DNA of 5,302 nt from Gammaproteobacteria bacterium (GTDB lineage Bacteria; Pseudomonadota; Gammaproteobacteria; HK1): contig JAGRHX010000187.1 of the NCBI GenBank assembly GCA_020444775.1, positions 1 to 5,302 on the forward strand. Direction: 5' to 3'. Below are positions 1 through 5,302 of the stretch, in pieces. A model generated the notes under the pieces. It did no database searches. It had not been told where the DNA came from and was given only the letters and a program-made list of their open reading frames with translations. Numbering within the stretch: the first letter of the stretch is position 1; each line of letters starts with the position of its first letter. The position numbers and the translations under genes were made by a program.

Positions 1-253
1 CGATCGGCATGTCGACCCGTTTGCCAGAAGGCGCGATGACACCCGCTCCGTTGACTCGTGTGCATAGTATCGATTCGGGAATATCGAACTCTTGGAGCAG
101 CTTGGGCGGGATTGCGCCTCCACAGGGCTTGATACGAGCGGCGCGCTCCAGAAGCAACACCGAGTAGCCGAGATCGGCCAGCTCGCAGGCCGTGGTCGCG
201 CCGGCTGGACCGCCACCGACCACGATCGCGTCAAAGTGGTCGCCGCTGCTCAT
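1..253 (-). CDS. bchP: Geranylgeranyl reductase BchP, N-terminal part (3' end outside window)
   Basis: This is the first 84 codons of a FAD-dependent geranylgeranyl reductase. The family uses NADPH to reduce the geranylgeranyl tail of bacteriochlorophyll a stepwise to phytyl, the last step of the pathway. Visible: a dinucleotide-binding beta-alpha-beta fold with GGGPAG at residues 13-18, the acidic residue closing the second strand (LLLER, E36), then KPCGGAIPPKLL at 42-53 followed by EFDIP, which is the typical BchP/ChlP segment. The family usually has about 390-400 residues, so roughly four fifths lies beyond the left edge. The ATG at 253-251 overlaps the TGA of the upstream bch2 gene in an ATGA junction. 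It is preceded by AGGAG (positions 261-265) with 7 bases of spacing, so translational coupling is likely. It belongs to the bchG-bch2-bchP operon. Identity is secure; only the C-terminal part cannot be judged. Confidence 0.93.
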   Translation of the reverse strand, partial: MSSGDHFDAIVVGGGPAGATTACELADLGYSVLLLERAARIKPCGGAIPPKLLQEFDIPESILCTRVNGAGVIAPSGKRVDMPI

Positions 254-1662
254 GAGCGTGCTCCTGGACCGAGGGAACGCCATGCGAGCACCCCGGTGCT
301 GCCGGTGCCAGCCAGATCTGGCCGTGCTGATTGGGGTCTGCCCGCGCGATCAATGCGCAAACCGAGGTAGGCGGCCAAAGCGAAGGTCATTGCCTCGAGC
401 GCGAAGACCACCGCATAGGCATGTCCCGGGTTGCTCACCAGCGCACCCATGAGGTCGACCATCGCGGTGCCGATGAAACCGCCCAAGCCGAAGGCGAGCG
501 CTTGGGCGGCGCCCCACAAGCCCATGCGCATGCCTTCACGATTCTGGTGACCGTTGCTGACCATACCCATCATCGCTGCGATCGCGGCCACCGCGAACGC
601 GCCGTTGGCGAGACCGAGTGCGAACACCGAAAGACGCAAGGGAAAATCGCCTGCGACCAGGCCCGCACCGGCGAGCGTGAGCAGCATCAGTCCGGACGCA
701 ATGCAGCCGCCAATGCTCCACGCGCGCAGGCGGTCGCTGCGCGTGCCGCGCTGACCACGGGCGCCGAGCACGCCGACCAGGATCATTCCCAGTAGCACAC
801 CGCTGTGCTGCACGCTGGCGAGCTGGGTGCTCTGCCCGGGGGAGAGCCCGAAAACCTTGCCAGCAAAGGGCTCCAGTATCAGGTCCTGTGCGCTGTACGC
901 CAGCATGGAGACGAACACGAACACCGCGAAACGGCGCGACTGGCTCTCGCCCCACACCTGCTGCAATGCCGACCAGAACGATGAGACGCCGGCTGTAGTG
1001 CCGTCACTACTCGCGGCCGATACGGCCGCATTCGGCAGCCTGGTTGGTGCCTGCGTGGCCGGCTCCAGCTTGTGAACGGCGAGGGCGGTGACGAGCAGCG
1101 CGATGCCGCACACGGTGCCCATCACCAGCACCAGACGGCCCGGTGAGAACGGGTCGAGAAAGTGACCGGCAAGCGCGGAGGTGACGATGAAGCCGACGAT
1201 CATCATCAGCCAGACCGTGGTGGCGGCGGCCGCGCGCCGTTCGGGTTGTACCAGCTTTGCCAGCAGGACCAGGAGCGTGGTGCCGCTGGCGCCCACGCCG
1301 ATGCCGATGAGCAGGAACGAGAACACAGCCAGCGCGACACCGGCGGTGGGCTGGGTCGGTATCCAAATAGTGGCCAGCGCCGCCCCGAAGCCACCCAGCG
1401 CGAGCGCGGACATGCCGCCGATTATCCAGGGTGTGCGACGACCACCGACGTCGGACCCATGGCCCAGGCGTGGACGGGCGATCTGGACCGCATAATGAAG
1501 CGCGACCAGGATGCCGGGCAGCATCGCGGGCAGGGCGAACTCGACGACCATCACCCGATTCAGGGTCGACGTCGTCAGGACCACGATCGAGCCCAGCGCG
1601 GATTGCACGAGGCCGAGACGAATGATCCCGCCCCAGCCGAGCTTGTGTGCCGTGGAGCTCAT
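250..1662 (-). CDS. bch2: PucC-family (BCH2) membrane protein, light-harvesting assembly / pigment delivery
   Basis: This is a 470-residue polytopic protein of the PucC/LhaA/BCH2 branch of the major facilitator superfamily. Visible: an N-terminal HKLGWGGIIRLGLVQ (7-20), about 12 hydrophobic segments, the conserved run TLNRVMVVEFALPAMLPG (33-50), the inter-helix loop GHGSDVGGRRTPWI (67-80), a less hydrophobic central loop (about 200-228), SAQDLILEPFAG (257-268) in the second half, and NREGMRMGLWGAAQA (374-388). The length fits the family. PucC and LhaA are needed for light-harvesting complex assembly. The homologue between bchG and bchP is often annotated as bacteriochlorophyll synthase 44.5 kDa chain, but no enzymatic role is established, and handing pigment to antenna polypeptides is an inference. 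I chose the ATG at 1662 over an in-frame ATG at 1695: it has GGAGG 8 bases upstream and lies 4 bases after the bchG stop, whereas the upstream ATG would overlap bchG by 29 bases and add 11 untypical residues. The C-terminal tail after about residue 437 is hydrophilic and looks variable. Confidence 0.9.
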   Translation of the reverse strand: MSSTAHKLGWGGIIRLGLVQSALGSIVVLTTSTLNRVMVVEFALPAMLPGILVALHYAVQIARPRLGHGSDVGGRRTPWIIGGMSALALGGFGAALATIWIPTQPTAGVALAVFSFLLIGIGVGASGTTLLVLLAKLVQPERRAAAATTVWLMMIVGFIVTSALAGHFLDPFSPGRLVLVMGTVCGIALLVTALAVHKLEPATQAPTRLPNAAVSAASSDGTTAGVSSFWSALQQVWGESQSRRFAVFVFVSMLAYSAQDLILEPFAGKVFGLSPGQSTQLASVQHSGVLLGMILVGVLGARGQRGTRSDRLRAWSIGGCIASGLMLLTLAGAGLVAGDFPLRLSVFALGLANGAFAVAAIAAMMGMVSNGHQNREGMRMGLWGAAQALAFGLGGFIGTAMVDLMGALVSNPGHAYAVVFALEAMTFALAAYLGLRIDRAGRPQSARPDLAGTGSTGVLAWRSLGPGARS

Positions 1663-1666
1663 GGAT

Positions 1667-2581
1667 TCATCCTCCGTTGAGGTGCCGAAGCGCAAAGGCG
1701 CCGATCATCATGCCTGTCACGTACAGGCCGACACCGGTCGCGCTGTACCAGGCGGCGTTGTCGCGAGGGCTTCGCAGCAATCGCGGCGCCAGACAGATCT
1801 GCATCAGCAGCATCAGGGCGACGAGCCCCGCGTAGCCGTGGCCGTCCCACTGCCAGAGCAGATAGACGACGACGGTCTGTGGCAGGAACATGACCGCACA
1901 GGCGATTCGAGCTGCGCGCTCCGGGCCTAGCGTGGCAGGTAGCGAACGAATACCAGTTGCCCGATCGCCCTCGACCGACTTGAAATCGTTCAAGGTCATG
2001 ATGCCGTGGGCGCCGACGCTGTAGAGCAAGGCAATGGCCAGCAGTCGTCCGCCCGGGGCCTCACCGGACAACAATATGGCGGCGGTCAGCCACGGCAGCC
2101 CCTCGTAGCAGAGCGCGACCACTGCCGGACCGATCCAACCAGAGCGCTTCAGACGCAGCGGCGGCGCGCTGTAGACCCAGGCGAGCAGGAGTCCAAGCGC
2201 GGCCGGCAGCACGACCCACGAGCCGAGCAGAATCGCCCACAGCAGTGACAGGCCGGTCCAGAGCACCGCGATGTACAGACCCCAATGCCCGGGCACCCGG
2301 CCGGAAGGGATCGGGCGCTGTGGCTCATTGATCGCATCGACCTCACGGTCGAACCAGTCGTTGACCGCCTGGCTGGTGCCGCAGATGAGCGGACCCGCGA
2401 GCAGGATGCCGCCGAGGGCGAGCAGCAGGGCGTCGGCGCTGGCGGTGCCGACGCAGACCGCGCCACAGGCAAAAGCCCACATGGGCGGAAACCAGGTGAC
2501 CGGTTTGAGCAGCGCCAGCGTGGCGGACAGAGATGGCATCGACGATGTGAACGAGTCTACGGGCAGGATCGAGCGTGCCAT
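1667..2581 (-). CDS. bchG: Bacteriochlorophyll synthase BchG (prenyltransferase)
   Basis: This UbiA-superfamily membrane enzyme esterifies bacteriochlorophyllide a with geranylgeranyl (or phytyl) pyrophosphate in the cytoplasmic membrane. Visible over 304 residues: LLKPVTWFPPMWAFACG (24-40), typical of BchG/ChlG; the first Asp-rich Mg-pyrophosphate motif NDWFDREVD (74-82) followed by AINEPQRPIPSGR (83-95); YSAPPLRLKR (137-146); the second motif NDFKSVEGDRATG (198-210) followed by IRSLPATLG; and about eight to nine hydrophobic helices. The length is normal. The start is set at the ATG at 2581 because GAGG lies 5 bases upstream (2587-2590). A TTG at 2605 would add 8 residues but falls only about 5 bases after the predicted transcription start. 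It is the first gene of the bchG-bch2-bchP operon, 237 bases downstream of ppsR, with its own promoter and PpsR-type operators. Oxygen-dependent repression by PpsR is therefore the expected regulation. Confidence 0.95.
   Translation of the reverse strand: MARSILPVDSFTSSMPSLSATLALLKPVTWFPPMWAFACGAVCVGTASADALLLALGGILLAGPLICGTSQAVNDWFDREVDAINEPQRPIPSGRVPGHWGLYIAVLWTGLSLLWAILLGSWVVLPAALGLLLAWVYSAPPLRLKRSGWIGPAVVALCYEGLPWLTAAILLSGEAPGGRLLAIALLYSVGAHGIMTLNDFKSVEGDRATGIRSLPATLGPERAARIACAVMFLPQTVVVYLLWQWDGHGYAGLVALMLLMQICLAPRLLRSPRDNAAWYSATGVGLYVTGMMIGAFALRHLNGG
1671..1675 (-). promoter_or_regulatory. Shine-Dalgarno of bch2, decides its start
   Basis: The sequence reads GGAGG on the minus strand, with 8 bases before the ATG at 1662. 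It lies within the last codons of bchG (the Asn-Gly-Gly end), so ribosomes finishing bchG end almost on top of it. This supports the 1662 start over the ATG at 1695 and suggests translational coupling. Confidence 0.85.
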
Positions 2582-2586
2582 CGCAA

Positions 2587-2590
2587 CCTC
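2587..2590 (-). promoter_or_regulatory. Shine-Dalgarno of bchG, decides its start
   Basis: The sequence reads GAGG on the minus strand, 5 bases before the ATG at 2581. It is a modest match at short spacing. The upstream in-frame TTG at 2605 has no comparable site. Confidence 0.6.
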
Positions 2591-2606
2591 GTGGAGAGTC
2601 AGCAAG

Positions 2607-2624
2607 TGTCAGGCAACTAATACG
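2607..2624. promoter_or_regulatory. Second, degenerate PpsR/CrtJ operator over the -10
   Basis: The sequence TGTCAGGCAACTAATACG matches TGT-N12-ACA except for the last base (ACG). It covers the TATTAG -10 box. Its centre is 33 bases from that of the perfect site, about three helical turns. CrtJ/PpsR usually binds two neighbouring palindromes cooperatively, one often imperfect, so this is a plausible partner site. Confidence 0.55.
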
Positions 2625-2645
2625 GAAGTTGCATGCAAGTGTCAA
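2617..2645 (-). promoter_or_regulatory. Sigma70-type promoter of the bchG operon
   Basis: On the minus strand TTGACA (2645-2640) is followed by a 17-base spacer and TATTAG (2622-2617). The -35 is a perfect consensus and the -10 matches 4 of 6. The predicted transcription start near 2610 leaves a leader of about 29 bases before the bchG ATG. The -35 hexamer forms one arm of the TGT-N12-ACA operator and the -10 lies inside the second, degenerate one. This is the arrangement expected if repressor binding excludes RNA polymerase. It was located by eye and no transcript data are available. Confidence 0.65.
2629..2638. repeat. Perfect palindrome TTGCATGCAA in the promoter spacer
   Basis: This ten-base perfect inverted repeat lies wholly within the 17-base spacer between the -35 and -10 boxes of the bchG promoter, between the two operators. 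It could be a site for another regulator or a chance palindrome. Confidence 0.45.
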
Positions 2646-2657
2646 GATGAAATGACA
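2640..2657. promoter_or_regulatory. PpsR/CrtJ operator, perfect TGT-N12-ACA
   Basis: The sequence TGTCAAGATGAAATGACA matches the PpsR/CrtJ consensus TGT-N12-ACA exactly, and its arms are a 5-base inverted repeat (TGTCA/TGACA). One arm contains the complement of the TTGACA -35 box of the bchG promoter. PpsR of other purple bacteria represses bch, crt and puc genes through pairs of such sites under oxygen. The gene for PpsR lies directly upstream. Confidence 0.8.
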
Positions 2658-2664
2658 TTAGAGG

Positions 2665-2676
2665 TGTCAAGCGACA
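2665..2676. promoter_or_regulatory. Short-spaced TGTC-N4-GACA element upstream of the -35
   Basis: The sequence TGTCAAGCGACA has the same half-sites as the PpsR operator, but with 6 rather than 12 bases between TGT and ACA. Its centre is 22 bases upstream of the perfect site. It may be an extra half-site for PpsR or PpaA-PpsR, or a second -35-like TTGACA (2670-2665 on the minus strand) with no convincing -10. Its function is inferred only from repetition and position. Confidence 0.4.
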
Positions 2677-2689
2677 TGGCTGGGGCCGA

Positions 2690-2757
2690 CCGCGCGCGTT
2701 GCGGCGCGGCCGGGGCGAGGGAGGTGTAAGCGTTCGAGTCGCTCTGGCGGGCGCCAG
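2690..2757 (-). other. GC-rich inverted repeats after ppsR, possible weak terminator region
   Basis: Two short stems follow the ppsR stop: CTGGC/GCCAG with a 4-base loop (2744-2757) and CCGCGC/GCGCGG with an 8-base loop (2690-2709). Neither is followed by a T tract on the minus strand, so neither is a standard intrinsic terminator. The rest of the gap between 2677 and 2818 shows no convincing ORF or other signal. Read-through from ppsR into bchG cannot be excluded. Confidence 0.25.
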
Positions 2758-2818
2758 GCAGCGCGGGAATCGACCGATCTGCGTGGGCAGGCGACAGCCG
2801 TTCGGTGTGCTCAGCGCC

Positions 2819-4234
2819 TTACTCGACGGTATCGACGTCGCTCATTCCGAATCGACGCAGTTTCACGTACAAGCTCTGGCGGCTGAGTCCCAGCATCTCG
2901 GCGGCCGAGGCCCGATTGTCGTTGGTCAGCTCGAGCGCGGCCTCGATGCACAAGCGCTCGATGATCTCGGTGGTTTCTCGCACCAGCTCCTTCAACGGCA
3001 TCCGGCCGACCAGATCACGCAGATCGTCGGTGGTGTGCGGGATCATCCCGGCCGGTGCGCTCTGTGGCATCAGTCTGCGCCCGACGTTGCGGATGATGAA
3101 GCCGAGATAGGGTGACTTGGTCTGGAGCACGGCCGTTGCGGACAGCTCGATGTCCTCACGCCCATCGTTCTCCACCCGCAGGAAGCTGCTGAACATGCGC
3201 ACGCTGCCATGTTCCTTCAGCGTCGCCGCAATCAGGTTGAAGTCGATACCGGGTCTGCCGAGCCAGCGGTCGAGACTCTCGCCGAGTGCCTGAGCGGGCG
3301 TGGCCAGGCCGACCATCGACAGGAAGGCGTCGTTGGTGCGTCTGATGCGGCCGTCCATGTCGGTGATGACGAAGCCGTCCGGACCGAGCTGCAACATGTC
3401 GTCTGCTCGTATGCCCGAATCCTCGCTGACAGGATGTCCGGCACCATTGGCGGCCGGTAGCATGCGGACGAGAAAGCGAGCACAGTCCTCGTGTCGCAGC
3501 AGCGTTGCCGAGACCGAGTAGCGCGGGCCTACGGCTCCGCCGACCAGCGACTGCAGATGCACGAGGACCTGCTCGGTGCGGCCCAGCACCTTGACACGGT
3601 CGAGCAGATCCTTGACGGCGTGGTTGCCGGCGTCGTCCAGGCCGACCGGGAACGAAGCGGCAACCGGGGCGCCCAACACCTCTATGGCCGCGCGATTGGC
3701 CTCGACGATGCTGCGGTCGGTGACGTCCACCACCAGCAGTGGCTCGGTGTACATGTCGAACAACAGCCGATAGCGAGTCTCCACATGTCGCAGGCGGTCA
3801 TAGTCCCGCTCCATGGTCTGTTGCGCGGCGATGAGTCGCTGTTGGATGTCGGCGATTGCCCGCAGCTCCTGGCCGAGCAGCAGCACGCTGCCGGCGCTCT
3901 TCAGCGCAACACCGGTGTAGACCACCGGCAGGTCCGGCTCACTGCCGAGCCTGTGGTTGAGCTGACGTGGCCGTGGTGGCTGGCCCGCTCTGATATCCCG
4001 CAACAGCTCACCCAGCTTCTCGCGACTCTCGACCGTGACCAGATCCATGAGCGAACTGTCGGCCCAGGCCTGTGCCGTCGTTGCCAAAGGCTCCTCCAAC
4101 GAGCAGGCGACGTCACGAATCGTGTCCTGCGCGTCGACCAGCAGCACGAGATCCGCCGCCAGGGAGATCGCCTCCAGCGCCTTGTCGGCTTGCAGGAGCT
4201 TGCGTAGCTTCTCTGGATTTTGGAACCCATTCAC
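2819..4234 (-). CDS. ppsR: Photosynthesis gene repressor PpsR/CrtJ
   Basis: This 471-residue cytoplasmic DNA-binding protein belongs to the PpsR/CrtJ family, which represses bch, crt and antenna genes by binding TGT-N12-ACA. Domains: an N-terminal PAS (about 18-118, with AADLVLLVDAQDTIRDVA at 26-43), a Gln-containing linker helix (about 122-155), PAS1 (about 156-260, with LLFDMYTEPLLVVDV), PAS2 (about 276-385, with LGPDGFVITDMDGRIRRTN), and a C-terminal Fis-type helix-turn-helix (about 415-465, with RASAAEMLGLSRQSLYVKL at 441-459). Cysteines occur at 44, 251 and 429. The last two correspond in placement to the redox-active pair described in Rhodobacter (251 and 424 in R. sphaeroides), so redox sensing by disulfide is plausible. 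The length is standard. The start is GTG at 4234 with AAAGG 12 bases upstream. The nearby ATG at 4230 is out of frame and no upstream in-frame ATG fits. It follows ppaA, its likely antirepressor, on the same strand, and its predicted targets include the adjacent bchG promoter. Confidence 0.95.
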   Translation of the reverse strand: MNGFQNPEKLRKLLQADKALEAISLAADLVLLVDAQDTIRDVACSLEEPLATTAQAWADSSLMDLVTVESREKLGELLRDIRAGQPPRPRQLNHRLGSEPDLPVVYTGVALKSAGSVLLLGQELRAIADIQQRLIAAQQTMERDYDRLRHVETRYRLLFDMYTEPLLVVDVTDRSIVEANRAAIEVLGAPVAASFPVGLDDAGNHAVKDLLDRVKVLGRTEQVLVHLQSLVGGAVGPRYSVSATLLRHEDCARFLVRMLPAANGAGHPVSEDSGIRADDMLQLGPDGFVITDMDGRIRRTNDAFLSMVGLATPAQALGESLDRWLGRPGIDFNLIAATLKEHGSVRMFSSFLRVENDGREDIELSATAVLQTKSPYLGFIIRNVGRRLMPQSAPAGMIPHTTDDLRDLVGRMPLKELVRETTEIIERLCIEAALELTNDNRASAAEMLGLSRQSLYVKLRRFGMSDVDTVE

Positions 4235-4243
4235 GTGTCGACG

Positions 4244-4259
4244 GCACCTTTGTTGGTGC
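4244..4259 (-). promoter_or_regulatory. Small hairpin over the ppsR Shine-Dalgarno
   Basis: On the minus strand GCACC (4259-4255), a 6-base loop and GGTGC (4248-4244) can pair. The presumed Shine-Dalgarno AAAGG (4251-4247) lies partly in the loop and partly in the 3' arm, and its 12-base distance from the GTG start is long. Together with the GTG codon this suggests weak or modulated ppsR translation. A five-base stem may be fortuitous. Confidence 0.35.
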
Positions 4260-4280
4260 GGACCACTAGCGAAGGTCCGC
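4258..4280 (-). other. Seven-base-pair inverted repeat between ppaA and ppsR
   Basis: GCGGACC and GGTCCGC form a perfect 7-bp stem with a 9-base loop. There is no T tract, so it is not a standard terminator. It could be an mRNA processing or stability element. It shares two bases with the hairpin at 4244-4259, so the full forms of the two compete. A further 5-bp stem, GGACG/CGTCC with a 4-base loop, sits at 4301-4314. No TGT-N12-ACA site and no clear promoter was seen in 4235-4357, so ppsR may be cotranscribed with ppaA. Confidence 0.4.
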
Positions 4281-4357
4281 GCTTGCGAATTACACGGGTT
4301 GGACGGCCACGTCCGGCACCCGCCCGGGCGTCTGGGAACGGCTGACGATGTGTTCGA

Positions 4358-5302
4358 TCAGGCCGCGACGCTGAGCGCATTCTCCGCCACCAGGACGGCT
4401 GATTCCGCTGTCTGCGCGGTCAGGTCGGCGCCCACCGACCTCACCAGGGATGGCTCACGCAGCACGGCCGGTCCCCCGACCATGACGATGAGCGCGGGAT
4501 TGCACGACACCTCGCGCAGTCGCGCAATCTGCGCGCCGAGATCCTGCAAGGCGAAATCACAGCTCACCGAGAGGCCCGCGACCTCGAATCGTTCCCTGGC
4601 CACCAGTCGTTCGAGAGACTCGAGGGGGTCGTCGTGCCGGGTGTTCACCCGCCATCCGGCGCGCTCGAAGAACGTCGCGACCATCGACAAGCCAAAGAAA
4701 TGCTGCTCGCCGCAGGCCGGACTGAGCAGCACCTGAAGACTATGCAGTGGCAGAGAGCGTCCAATCAAGAATCGTGCCTTCATGGACCGCAGAATCTGAT
4801 GGAGTCGGCACATTCCCAGCGTGACATCGGCGAAGCTGCATTCGTCCGCGACCCACATCTCGCCGAGTCGTCGTGCACAGGGTGCGAGCAGCCCCATGAA
4901 CAGCTCGCCGATGGCCGTGCCCCTGCGCTCCAGCTCGAGCACGAAGCCGAGCCCGGCCTCGGATTGGTGCAACAGTACGTATTGCACAAGCGCTTCGACC
5001 GTGTGCGACTCGAGCGGCATAGCATCGGTCGTCGAGCTGGGCGGCGCGACCGTAGAGGGTGCGACCGTAGAAGAGACGGTGGGACTCACGCGATCGGCAT
5101 GCTTTCGCAGCAGGCCGGGGATGATCGTACGCTCGATCGTGTTCAGGAGCTGCTGCTGGGCCGCGCTGGACTGCCTGCCGCCGGCGAAGCGTTGAGGCGT
5201 TCTTGCCTGGCCGTGCTCACCCTGCATGTGCTCCATCTGCGCAGATGCGGCCTGTACGGACAGTGTCTCGAGCGCGGCCAGCTGCGCCAGCTCATCGTCG
5301 CT
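4358..5302 (-). CDS. ppaA: Cobalamin-binding antirepressor PpaA/AerR (5' end at or beyond window edge)
   Basis: This is a PpaA/AerR-family regulator, which binds cobalamin as a light-sensing cofactor and modulates PpsR/CrtJ. Numbered from the first internal ATG (5236, 292 residues): a short N-terminal helix (TIERTIIPGLL, 33-43); a Ser/Thr/Pro/Val linker (about 51-72); a helical cap-like domain (about 78-152, with LGEMWVADECSFADVTLGM at 124-142, resembling the cobalamin cap of MerR-type light sensors); and a Rossmann-type B12-binding domain (about 166-292). In the last, GEQHFFG (176-182) stands for the DxHxxG motif with H179 as candidate axial ligand, LSVSC (222-226) for the Ser motif, and VGGPAV (253-258) for the Gly motif. 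The frame stays open for 22 more codons upstream of the ATG to the right edge, with GC-rich third positions. The ATG at 5236 has no good Shine-Dalgarno, so the true start probably lies outside the window. The protein is encoded just upstream of ppsR, as in other purple bacteria. Family assignment is firm; the N-terminus is not. Confidence 0.88.
   Translation of the reverse strand, partial: SDDELAQLAALETLSVQAASAQMEHMQGEHGQARTPQRFAGGRQSSAAQQQLLNTIERTIIPGLLRKHADRVSPTVSSTVAPSTVAPPSSTTDAMPLESHTVEALVQYVLLHQSEAGLGFVLELERRGTAIGELFMGLLAPCARRLGEMWVADECSFADVTLGMCRLHQILRSMKARFLIGRSLPLHSLQVLLSPACGEQHFFGLSMVATFFERAGWRVNTRHDDPLESLERLVARERFEVAGLSVSCDFALQDLGAQIARLREVSCNPALIVMVGGPAVLREPSLVRSVGADLTAQTAESAVLVAENALSVAA
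5046..5071 (-). repeat. Tandem 15-base repeat in the ppaA linker
   Basis: GCGACCGTAGA occurs at 5046-5056 and again at 5061-5071, a 15-base period. It encodes two copies of Ser-Thr-Val-Ala-Pro in the flexible linker between the N-terminal helix and the cap-like domain. Being in frame (5 codons), a copy-number change would only lengthen or shorten the linker. Confidence 0.75.

Larger units (their letters stand above)
2602..2644. repeat. Ten-base direct repeat GCAAGTGTCA, two copies 33 bases apart
   Basis: GCAAGTGTCA occurs exactly at 2602-2611 and again at 2635-2644. The shared part extends beyond the TGT half-site of both operators, so the operator arms look duplicated or are constrained outside the core. 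A related copy, GGTGTCA, begins at 2663. Confidence 0.75.

Noticed and set aside
1162..1680. Plus-strand open frame (172 codons) antisense to bch2
   Set aside because: The hydrophilic, Gly/Asp/Arg/Gln-rich product is the complement of membrane-segment codons; no domain or start signal.
2271..2729. Plus-strand open frame (152 codons) covering the bchG 5' end and its promoter
   Set aside because: It overlaps the operators and promoter, and the product has no recognisable features.
2744..2757. Intrinsic terminator of ppsR
   Set aside because: The stem is only 5 bp (6 at most) and no T tract follows on the minus strand, so it is listed only as a weak inverted repeat.
3491..4207. Long open frame on the plus strand (238 codons) antisense to ppsR
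   Set aside because: It lies fully inside ppsR, which has clear domains. The product has no recognisable motif and an Arg/Gln/His-rich composition typical of antisense frames in GC-rich genes.
4228..4230. ATG at 4230 as ppsR start
   Set aside because: It is out of frame with the PAS-HTH protein; the GTG at 4234 is in frame and gives the expected N-terminus.
4235..4357. PpsR operator upstream of ppsR (autoregulation)
   Set aside because: Several TGT and ACA triplets occur, but no pair at 12-base spacing was found in this gap.
4035..4736. Plus-strand open frame (233 codons) spanning the ppsR start, the gap and the ppaA 3' half
   Set aside because: It is antisense to two recognised genes, rich in Ser/Arg/Thr, and has no family resemblance; a high-GC artefact.

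Overview
The window is a stretch of a purple-bacterial photosynthesis gene cluster. All five genes lie on the minus strand, so transcription runs from high to low coordinates: ppaA/aerR (4358 to the right edge, 5' end outside) -> ppsR/crtJ (2819-4234) -> bchG (1667-2581) -> bch2, a PucC-family membrane protein (250-1662) -> bchP (1-253, 3' end outside). These are late bacteriochlorophyll a genes next to a light/redox regulator pair. The high-GC sequence, strong GC3 codon bias, PpsR/PpaA regulators and gene order indicate a phototrophic proteobacterium. A beta- or gammaproteobacterium seems likeliest, but the sequence alone does not settle the class. No tRNA, rRNA, insertion sequence or CRISPR was seen.

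Right part (2819-5302): PpaA/AerR is a cobalamin-binding antirepressor, and PpsR/CrtJ is the PAS-PAS-PAS-HTH repressor it antagonises. They are separated by 123 bases that hold several small inverted repeats. One of these overlaps the Shine-Dalgarno sequence of ppsR, which starts at GTG.

Middle (2582-2818): a 237-base intergenic region carries the best regulatory signal of the window. It has a sigma70-like promoter for bchG (TTGACA, 17 bases, TATTAG). The -35 box is embedded in a perfect TGT-N12-ACA PpsR/CrtJ operator, a near-match operator covers the -10, and a third, short-spaced TGTC/GACA element lies upstream. The three centres are 33 and 22 bases apart, all multiples of about 11.

Left part (1-2581): bchG, bch2 and bchP form a tight operon, with a 4-base gap between the first two and a 4-base ATGA overlap between the last two. 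BchG attaches a geranylgeranyl or phytyl chain to bacteriochlorophyllide, BchP reduces the geranylgeranyl chain to phytyl, and the PucC-family protein probably acts in antenna assembly or pigment delivery.

The gene set is a known type. The points worth a second look are the phased operators at bchG, the open 5' end of ppaA, and the corrected starts of bch2 and bchG.
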